64,000 nt of DNA from NCBI RefSeq assembly GCF_963966145.1, contig NC_091053.1:5146001-5210000 (forward strand), given 5' to 3'. This document shows, in pieces, positions 34,865 to 45,400 of this stretch (its first letter is position 1; every line of letters begins with the position of its first letter). Below the pieces are notes generated by a model. That model made no database searches. It was not told the origin of the DNA and worked only from the letters and a program-made list of their open reading frames with translations. The DNA comes from Tenebrio molitor. Its lineage: Eukaryota > Arthropoda > Insecta > Coleoptera > Tenebrionidae. The position numbers and the translations under genes were made by a program.

Positions 34865-36400
34865 TACCACGGATCAGTGTTAGTAACAAGATAGAAACAT
34901 TTTACTGAAGAGATCTGTAACATCATTAACAATCACAATAAAAAAAGATAAAAAATCAATTATATTTCGCCTCGGATCTTAAAGACTCACTTCTACTCTT
35001 AAAGATATAATCTACTATTTTTTACTTTTCTCAGCACAGAACGTGTCTTTTCATTAATCTTTGGTATTTCTTTACGTTTGGGCCACAAGAACAACACTAT
35101 TTATGATTTACTAAGTAACAGGAGCGTATATTCACTTAAGTAATATTAAATTTAAGACGGTTATTGTCTCTCGAAAATTTCTTGTGAAATTTTTTAGTCT
35201 TGCTAATAAAAGAGACATTATAATGCTTTGACAATTATCCTTTGTGCATTTCTTTACAAAAAGAATTAACGCGACATAAATATAAATGTCATAGCAGTGA
35301 GGTAATAAATATAAACTGTTGTGATAACAAGACATTAAACCGTTAAAGTAATAAACAATTTTTATTTATTAAATGTTTCTTAAATGTCTAACAAATTAAA
35401 TCTTTATCGCTGAATCAGGGGATTCAAAATCTAAGAAATTCCTTTTTGAAAGGATTTCCTTTGCCATTCAACGTGGAAACGCTGCAAGCATTCAGGGCAC
35501 TTTTCCAGATTCCGCATTATTATCGGAAATTGTTTATTAACTTATAATTCTTTATAGAAAGAATTAATCAAAATACAAAGGACTAAATATTTTCTAAATT
35601 ATATAATCTCGGTGATAAAACTTTATTGCGATAATGTTTTTGATAAGATTTCAGTGCTTTTTCTTCCATAAAGAATATTGCTTGTAAATGCGCAAAATCA
35701 AACAATGTGGCTAAAAATCAAATAAGAATTTCACATTTCCAAAAAGAAAAATTCAAGTAATATTTGCAAATGTATTGTTGGTTGCATTTTCAATTCCGTC
35801 GGACTCATTGTCACTCGTGAAATACCCCTGATACAAATTCCTAATTACGTATTTTCTGATTTTTGTAAGATAGTGCAACGCCCTTTATAAAAGGTTTTTC
35901 TTTTGTTGCTTTTTGACATTCTACAAATCCTTGACAGACAAACAATGCAGCGCTGTTCATCCTTTAAAGGTTGATTTATTTATAGAAGCTAAAATAGTTT
36001 AAAGCTTAGAGAAATAAACATGAAATCAATTACCTAATCAAATAATTCTGCATTTTTGTTTTCATGCCATTTGCTAATTTTTTTTATCATTATTACTATT
36101 ACTTTTTTGTCATCGACAACTGCCTGTTTTTTTTTGCCCCACCCTGTATATCCGTTTGTCCGCCGCATTTGTGAATTCCATTCCGTGCAACAATCCATTG
36201 TTTTCTGCATTAATCGGACTTTCGGATTGGGCAAGTGTTGGCGGGGCGTCCCTCTGGGAAGCGTTCGTTATTTCATATTTTCATATTTTGCATTTCAGTA
36301 ACCCCAAAACGCAACAAGAAGCAGCACACGATGCTGATTATTGGCGATTTGTCGCAACATCCAATTAAGCGAGCGAATAACTAACTGAGTGGTTTCTGTT
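34865..36400. other. no gene seen; one arm of a dispersed repeat at 35765-35845
   Basis: GTTGCATTTTCAATTCCGTC and the surrounding ~80 bp recur at 37850-37930 in the same orientation, so both are pieces of one dispersed repeat. No exon is supported upstream of the acceptor at 36404. Confidence 0.4.
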
Positions 36401-36416
36401 GCAGAGTGCATCCGCG

Positions 36417-36444
36417 ATGGAGAGGTACCACATATTCAAATTAG
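36417..36444 (+). CDS. CPAP1-type gene, coding exon 1
   Basis: The exon runs 36405..36444, with the ATG at 36417 and 12 nt of 5' UTR after the acceptor TTTCTGTTGCAG (ending 36404). The donor is TTAG|GTAAGA. It encodes the first nine residues and one base of the tenth. Because it begins with an acceptor, at least one upstream non-coding exon must exist. Confidence 0.8.
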
Positions 36445-39400
36445 GTAAGATTTCGTGATAATTTATTTGTGAAGAGCGGCCGACCTTAACCTAGAACGCT
36501 TTCTGCAAAAGTTCAACGAAAATTTATGGGATGTCGTCAGCAGAAAATTGGCAGTTTAGGTCGGTTCGTCACAGTTGACATCCAAAGGAATTAATTGGGA
36601 ATCTTTTGTTGGAGATGATTGTTATTAAACGTCGTGCAGGTGACATTTAACGTCAAATCCTTGATTGTTGATTTATCGGACACACATTATAAGTCCATTA
36701 ATGATTTTTTTTACAAGTGTTGAAATCGCCTGGCATTAATTTTGTCCAGGATGTCAGCGTTTATTAGATTCATTTTGACTGACATGCAATGTACAATTAA
36801 TTGGTTCAATACAGGGGCGTGGGCTTAATTATTTAACAATTTCTTTGCATCAGTTACAAAATTTCGGCGGTGAGAGCATGGGAATTACTCCATAAAAATT
36901 AACATTTTAATTGTTTATAACTGGAGTGAAAGGGTCGAAGCGCATGTGGATTTGAACAGAAAAGGCTTTAGAATTGTTTCATTTACTAGTAGTGTATTTA
37001 ATCACGAGAACGGAAGTTGGGCGTCTGAGCCGAAGGCGAGGACTCCAACCGTACGATGATGGATGCAAGTTGGAAGAAAACAAAAAATAAGACAATGGAA
37101 GAAAAATTGGTTATCTTATGAACTGTAAGAATGGAGAAGACAACGAACTAAAAAGCTGGAAAATAAGAAAAAAGCAGGAACTGAAAAGCTAGTAGATAAA
37201 ATGAAAAGAAAGAAAGAAAAAATTACAATTAAAAAAAAAAGTAAGCTAACAGGCACAAACGAAGAGTACCACGATATGAAACAAAACTATTGGATTGACT
37301 GAACAATTGAATTTTCTTATAAATAGGACATTAAAAAGGAAAAGTACAAAAGTAACGAACATTGCCACAAAAAGTGCGAAAAATTGGATATCTCATAAAC
37401 TGTAGGCCATAATAATAATAGAATAAAAGATAAAAGAAAAGAAGCCAGTACTAAAGAGGAAAAAATAAAAACGATAGAACGGTAGAGAAAGAAAACAAAA
37501 ACAAATATTTTTAGAGTATCTAAAGATCAATAGAAAAAAAGTTGATGAAAAGATTGAGAGGTGTAACACAGACAAGAAAAAGAAAAATTGGATATCTTGT
37601 CATGCATCGATAACAGGTAATAATAAGTTAATAGAAAACAGAAGAGAAGAAAATAAACAAAGTAACGAAAAAATGGATATCTCACGATCTATGGTAATTA
37701 CATAAGTGTATGTTGAACGAAAGAAAAATAAAAAAGGCAGTACTGAAAAGCAGAAGTAACGAAATTAAAACACAAGAAAAGAAAGCAAAAAGTAATATAC
37801 AAGTGATTCACGAGTATGGATATGGACACGGTAAATATATAGGTTTACCTTTTAAATGTATTGTGGGTTGCATTTTCAATTCCGTCGGGTTCATTATTAC
37901 TCATGAATCACCTTGTATAAAAATTACTGTGATCTTAAAATGAAACAAACAAATTTTAGTTTGATTAATTCCTATATTGTATATCAAACGTGCGTGTTCA
38001 GCCAATCAGAGCGCTTGCTTTCATCCAATCAAAAATGTTTACCGCAAATAAAACGTCCTGCTACTCTGTCATCTGTCAAAAGTGATTAAAATTGCATGCC
38101 AATCCTGTCAGATTCTCAAATTGTTTTTAATAATTGTGTTTTTAATAACTGTAGGTATTATAGAGAAATAATTAGCGTTAAAGTTTGTATTCTGGAATTA
38201 ATCCAGCCAAAAACAACACGACCTAATTTTTTATATTTCATAAATTTCCCAATTTTCACTTAAATATTTTTGCTTTAGACAATTTTACTCGATATTTGGG
38301 CATTTTTATTCAAAAGCTAAACCCTCGAGCTAAAGCTGTCGGGCCTAAACAGAATAAAAATGCCCAAATTCAACTCGTAAAATTGTCAAAGCAAAAAGTT
38401 TTCGTGAAATTGTAAAATGTATCCGATAAAACAATGTCGTGTTATTTTACCTTGGATTAAACAATCAAAATTTCTTATAAGTATAGAATCTCAATGAAAG
38501 AATAGTGAAAGAAATAATGAATGTTGGCAAAATGGGTAAGAAAAATTGAATATCTCATAAAATGTAGGTGGTGATGATAATACCTTATACTCTAAAAGAG
38601 AAGAAGAAAAATGTGAAAATAGCTTTATAGCATTCTTCAAAAAAATTTGTAGTAAAAGTACAGATTGTGGCAAAGAAAAATTTGATATCTCATAAAAAGC
38701 TATAGATTTCATGATAAATACAAAACAAACCGGAAAGTAATGCCTAAGAATAACGTCGTATAAGAAGAATCTAACAAAGTATTGAATTCTTCCTTCTAAT
38801 AATTTCTAACCATAGGGTTTTGTAGTACTGGAGAAAAGTAAAGAGCGCTCAAAAAACTGTGATCAAATGTCTAGCTAGTTATTTTGCTTCCGCGTGACAT
38901 AGCTTCATCAGCTGTCAAACGAAATGTCAAATGTCATTTATTCAGCGACCAAGCAGTATTTGGAATAATTCTTTTTGCAGAAAAAAGTTACTACAGAAAG
39001 CAGCGATCGCTTCATCACAATTTCTTGAACGCTCGATACCTTACTTTCACACAAAATGGCTTCCAGATTTTTCATAATTTCTAAAACTGAAGAAAGAAGG
39101 AATTACTAAATGTAGAGAAACTTAATTTTTATTTATTATTCACGCGTTTTCCTTAATTTTTATAAAAAATAATTTTTATTTTTACGCTACTGAAATTAAA
39201 TTTAGACAAGATTTTCATCTGGTCCTGAATTCTTGCCCGCAGTTACTGGGTGATCCATAAATTCTTACCAACCAAAAATTATCAAAATTCTAGTTTTTAA
39301 GTGCAGAAGATGAAGCATGAGATCACTGACATTTCCAGTATTATTAATTAAAATAAATCGATTAATTAATGACCATTCGATGCACATTTACTAAATTAAC

Positions 39401-42400
39401 ATAATAACTTCAATACCGGGCGCCTCCATAAATCTGGCATTAAACTGGGTCACCCCAAATCTCCACATTTTTCAATTTTCCTCACCAAACCTGAACGGAA
39501 TTCGCCGCATCCTTGGCTCTATTAACTAACCGTTTCTGCCGGACCAGATTAGCATATTCTTCATTAGCAAGACCGTACATTATGTAAGAACAGGCCCCAT
39601 TGTTCATCTTCATTGTAATTACTTTAATACTTCAGTTAACACTCCGATCAGAACAATCGGCCCTGGATGTTGCCCAATCGCAGAATTTCATCAAACCAGT
39701 TATGTGATCTGAACACATCCGCCGATTAACATTGGCACTGCTTCGGTGTTGCAAAAGATCTTCGCATCCTCGCCAAGGATCTCCCAAAATTATGACACCG
39801 CGAGCGGAAAATCGAATAATCTATAAATTAAATTGTGCAACGCTTCGTTATTATTTCATATTTACTTTTTTAATTGTTATTTGTACAATAAGGGGGCGGC
39901 ACCAGAGCTAATATCACACGGTACATTGCCCATCACGTTTCCAACAATAACCGTTAAATGGGTCAACACCGACATAAATTACCATGGTCCCAGAATGATT
40001 TTGGTATGACTAACACCGGCCTCGTCATACAAACATTCAGATCAAGATCAAATCGAGATGCATCTTCGACATATTCAGTGCACGAGGCATTTCACCCAAT
40101 TAACTTACTAGAAAGTGCACTTGAGAATTTTGTCCTCTGCGTGATCCATATTTCTGCTGGAATTTCCAAATACGGTGGGGTTTTCGTAATAGGACATGTT
40201 GCCCATCAGGTGGTTGATTTTTGGTTGTTAAGGTTAAGAGTCGGTGAGTACTGGTAAATTGTGTAAATGTTGCGTTCTTCAGTGATTTAGTGGGTCCCGA
40301 AACGGTGGGAACCGGTGATCAAGTGAAATGGTGGGGAATGAATTTTTAATGCACAGTTGATGTAACTCGCTTGATTAATGAAATGGTTTTGGTGGTTCTC
40401 GCATGAAAATTAAGTTGGCAAAACACTACAGCCCACATTTGTGACGAGACAAGAAGTATTATCTATAATAGTCATTCATAAATGTTTTTTAAATTCTGCA
40501 ACGTCTTCTCTTGGCCTGCAACACGCTTAGATATCTGCAAAAAAATTTCTTTGACGTTATACAGGGTGTTTTTGCAATGCGTGCACAAATTTTAACCACG
40601 AGCTACTGGCTTCATGTAGAACTCGGAAAAAATATTTAAAAAATTCTGGCGTACATTTTATAAAACATGATATACAGGGTGTATTTTTAAAATGTGCCCA
40701 AATTTTACCTACGAGGTTGTAGGACAACGTAGAAAACTAAAAGCAATTTAAAAAAAATTTAGCTCAAAAAATAAATGTCATTTTATTTTTTGACATAGAA
40801 TTTTTTAAATATTTTTTCCGAGTTCTACATGAAGCCAGTAGCTCGTGGTTAAAATTTGTGCACACATTTCAAAAACACCCTGTATACAGAGTGGTCATGA
40901 TATAACCTGCCAAAAAAAATCCAGTAATAAGTGGCGATGGGTAGAACTCATAACAAGAGTTTGCGAAAATTCAGTGCCATTACCAAAGCACAAATTGATA
41001 TGTAGTAGCAGGAAGTACTACATAAGTCCATAAAGCTGGCGCAAAACTTGCTGAGAACCACGTATTTTACGATCTGTGGTACCATCAAAGTATGAATATA
41101 ATACACTAAATAACAGATGTAGTTTCTCAACAGGTGGTGTGCTTTACATTGTAAATATAGCATTACTCTTGCAACATCGCTGCCGAGCTCATTGTTTCAA
41201 AACACCATTCTGAATCTGAACCCATTAATAACCACAAACAAAAAGTACCTACCAATTTTTCTTTGTTGCAGGTCTAGCCATACTCTTTTACGCAGCGTAC
41301 TGCATACGACCAATGGTAACTTACAGGTACCACTTAGTCCTCATTTTCATTGACACTCTTTCAGATGGTCAATGGCCTCAAAATTGACGACGCGGCGGAC
41401 AACAACACCCAAACAAAAACAATCAAAGAAGAAGACTTAGTTTTCTATCAGGGAGTTCAAGGCAAACCTGGAGTTGACTTTCCTGTCCTGTCGCACATCC
41501 CTCGTACCACCTTCAGCTGTCGAAACGTCGACTCCGGGTACTACGCAGACCTGGAGACAGATTGTCAAGTACTGTTGGTGTGTTTGTGACAAACCCCGAC
41601 TAACTGGTTTTGTTGCAGGTTTTCCACATTTGCGAGGAGAGTAAGAAAATTTCGTTTCTTTGCCCCAACGGTACCATTTTCCAACAGTCCGAACTGATCT
41701 GCGAGTGGTGGTTTAAAGTGAATTGTACCAATTCGCCGGATTTGTACGAGGAGAGTGCAGAACAGCTCCGGGAAGAAAATGCGAAGAGGAAATTGTCGAG
41801 GCGGGTGCAAAACCATGGCGCTGTTATGAGAACTGAAGAACACTCGTCGGTTTCTGCGGTACAGAACGGGAGAAACTTTGAAGGTGGAAATCGAGCTTCC
41901 AAGAGAGTTTTCACTGAAAATGGAAGACAAGAAAATAGATTTAATAATCATGCGCCCAACTATAGAGACAATTTAGAACAAGAGCAACAGAGTAATGATC
42001 TTTCAAGAGCTTCCAGTTCAGATTTCTTCCGAGATCGGGGTACTAATACACCGGTACCATTCCAGAAGGAGGATCTTGTTAGTGAAGAACCTCGAGGTGA
42101 GGTAAATCAACCGGTTGATACAGGTTTCCGGAAGCAGAATCAAAGAGGGAGGAAACCGGTACAGTTTCAACATCACCCTTCTGTTAATAATGAAGATCAA
42201 AATGAAGAGAAAGCGGGTACATTTGGGCAACAAAAAACCGAAGAACGAAGACCTGTGCAGTTCTCACAACGCTCAAAACAAGGAAAGTCCATTTCAGGTG
42301 GGGGCATTGATCAAGGAAATAGAAACAGGCAACAAAATCAGAATCAAGACTTTAGAAATAAACCTTCGAATTCTGGATTTCGGCAACAAAGTACTTCTGG

Positions 42401-45400
42401 TAACTTCAACAGTGGTAACAATCAGCAGTTTGGGTTTAATGGTCAGGAAGAAAAGCAAATTGTAACGAATTCGCAAAGTGGGGATCAAGAGAAAGAATCT
42501 ACTTCTACTTCTAATGGTAATTTTGAAGGGCAGAAACCATTTGGTAGTCGCAGTAATGGATTCACTTCTGGAGGAAATAGAGGGAATGCTGCAAATACCG
42601 GGTTTAGACAACAAACTTCATTTGGACGCCAAAATCAGCAGACTTCAGCAGGTTTCCAAAAGAATGAGGAAAGTAAACCAGACGGTTTTCAACAGGAGAC
42701 TGGGTTTGATAATAACAATCGTGGATTTGAGACAGAAAATGGTGAAGATAGATCGTCAAAGCAAACTTCTTTTGACCGTAGAAATAACGGATTCAATTCT
42801 AACAGGGGGAATAGAAAACCGATTGCAGTAAACAGAAATGGTTTCAAGCAACAGAATTCTTTTAATTCTCAGAGTGGTTTCAATTCAAATAACAATCAAA
42901 GGGGTAATGTTAATGATGGGCAAGTAACGAATAATAGAAATGGAGCAGAAAACCAACAGACTCCAACAAGTTTCCAGAAGAATGAAGCAAACAAACAAGA
43001 CTCAAGTAATGGAAATAATGGTTTTCAACAGCAGGGTGGTTTTGGGACAGGAAATGGTGAAGACAGATCGCCAAAGAAAATTTCCTTTGACCATGAAAAT
43101 CAAGGATTCGGTACTAACAGTGGGAACAGAAAACCAGTTTCAACAAATAGAAATGGTTTTCAGCAACAGAATTCTTTTGGAAGTCAGAGTGGTTTCAATT
43201 CAAATGATAATGTTAATGATGACCAAGTAGCAAACAATAGAAATGGAGGAGAAAACCAACGGACGCCAACAGGTTTCCAAAAGAACGAAGAAAATAAACA
43301 AGTCTCAAGTAATGTAAATAATGGTTTTCAACAACAGACTGCATTTGGTCATAGCAATCGTGGATTTGAGACAGAAAATGGTGAAGATAGATCGTCAAAA
43401 CAGACTTCTTTTGGCAATAGAAATTCTAACAGTGGAAGCAAAAAACCGGTTTCAACAAACAGAAACGGTTTCCAACAACAGAATTCTTTTAGTACTCAGG
43501 GTGGCTTCGATCGTCAAAAAGATAATATTGATGATCAAATAACGAAAAACAGAAATGAAAATGGAAACCAACGGACTCCGATAGGTTTCCAAAAGCATGA
43601 CGCAAATAAAGAAGCATCAAGTAATGCAAATAATGGTTTTCAACAGCAGAATGGATTTGATAACAGCAATCATGGATTTGAGACAGGAAATGGTGACGAT
43701 AGATCGTCAAAGCAAATTTCTTTTGACCATAGAAATCACGGATTTAATTCTAACAGTGAAAACAGCGAACCAGTTTCAACAAACAGAAATGGCTTCCAGC
43801 AACAGAATTATTTTAGTACTCAGAGTGGTTTTAATCCGAGTGATTGTCAAAAGGATCATGATCATGGTGATGACCAAATAGCCCACAATAGGCATGGAGT
43901 AGAAAATCAACGGACTCCAACAGGATTCCAAAAGATTGAAGCAAGCAAACAAAGCTCCAGTAACGTAAATAATGGTTTTCAACAGCAGAGTGGATTTGGG
44001 ACAGAGAATGGTGAAGATAGATCCCCAAAGAAAATTTCTTTCGATCATGGGTTCAATTCGAATAGCGGAAACAGAAAACCAGTTTCAACAAGCGGAAATA
44101 GCTTCCAGCAACAAAATTCTTTTAGTGTTGATTTCAGTGGAAATGATCAACAAAACCATGACCAAGCAGTGAACAACAGAAATGGTCAAGGAGGACCAGT
44201 TTCTGCTAGTTTCAATAATGATTTCCATTCTAGTAATACATTTAAGCAATTTGGTGACGACAAGACGGAAGACAAAACAGTTTCTAATAATTTTAATGGT
44301 CAACAACACAACACCAATAATCAAAATCTTGGTTTCAACAACAAAAATGACCTATCGTTTAGAGGGCATGAACCCCAAGGTACTAAGAGTCAATTTGATT
44401 TCTCCAATAATGGAAGAAATGGCAACGTACCTAGTACTACCCAAGTACCATCTATCACAACGAATACAAATTATTTTACATCACAACGAGAAGATAGTAA
44501 ATTTACTTCAAACCATCAGAACCATGATTTTGGTGTTACCAGCGGAACACCAAGTACCGTAAGTCAAGAACCAATTCCGCTTAGTACCAATTCAAAGTTT
44601 GAAGATCTAAACAAGAGTAATTTTGGTACGCAGCGTCAACAGAAAATATCGATCGGTACCGGTTTTCCTAATAGAAACCAAGAAGCTGCCTTTAGTACAA
44701 ATAACAATCACAACAAGAACGTGAACGCTAATGGCAAAGTTGGTACTGCTAAACAGAAAAGTACTGTTCCTTTAACAAGAAACGATATAGTAAACAGGCG
44801 ATTGGAACCTAGCGACTCCGATGAAGCACAAATACCTCAGGAAACTGCATCATTTTACAAGAATTCCTTCAACAGGATAGAGCAAGACAAGAAATCTTCT
44901 TCGCCAAATCCACATCCCAACCATAGAGAGACATACAGCGAGTTGAAAGAACCCAAGCACTATTCGACCAAATCGTTTGGGGCAATTTCTTCTGTCACTC
45001 CGCAGTATTTGACCACACAACCGATCAACAACGGGCGTCCATTCGTTGGCAGTCAAGTCGGTACTACTTTCAGAGGATTCGGAAAGAATCAAGGAATTGT
45101 CACGACTACTGACAGTTATTTCACAACAAGCCAGCCTTTCAGTACTACAGACTTGTTTAACGTTGGCAAAACTGATCGTACTTTGCCTACAACGGACAGT
45201 CCAACCACAGTAACAAATGTAGTACCAAGTGAGCTTTTTAATACTAGAAATACTGATAAGACTTTCCAACCATTCGCTTTGTCAACTTTGTCAACGTTTA
45301 GACCACAACCAGTTCACGGGGTCACGGTACCATCGCAAGGTTCTTTCAATTTGGGAATAACTGCAACTCCAAAACCTAGAACCGAAAGTAGTACCGGAAG

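Larger units (their letters stand above)
36445..41271. other. intron 1 of the CPAP1-type gene (4.8 kb)
   Basis: It holds an A-rich zone (37080-38720) in which variants of AAATTGGATATCTCATAAAC recur at least six times (~37101, 37383, 37586, 37671, 38545, 38681). It also holds MITEs at 38198 and 40560 and a balanced island at ~39420-40000. No other gene is supported; the 99-codon frame at 39958-40257 is unrecognised. Confidence 0.7.

Noticed and set aside
39958..40257. 99-codon plus-strand frame with an ATG
   Set aside because: No recognisable domain. It lies in the first coding intron of the CPAP1-type gene and shows no good exon boundaries.
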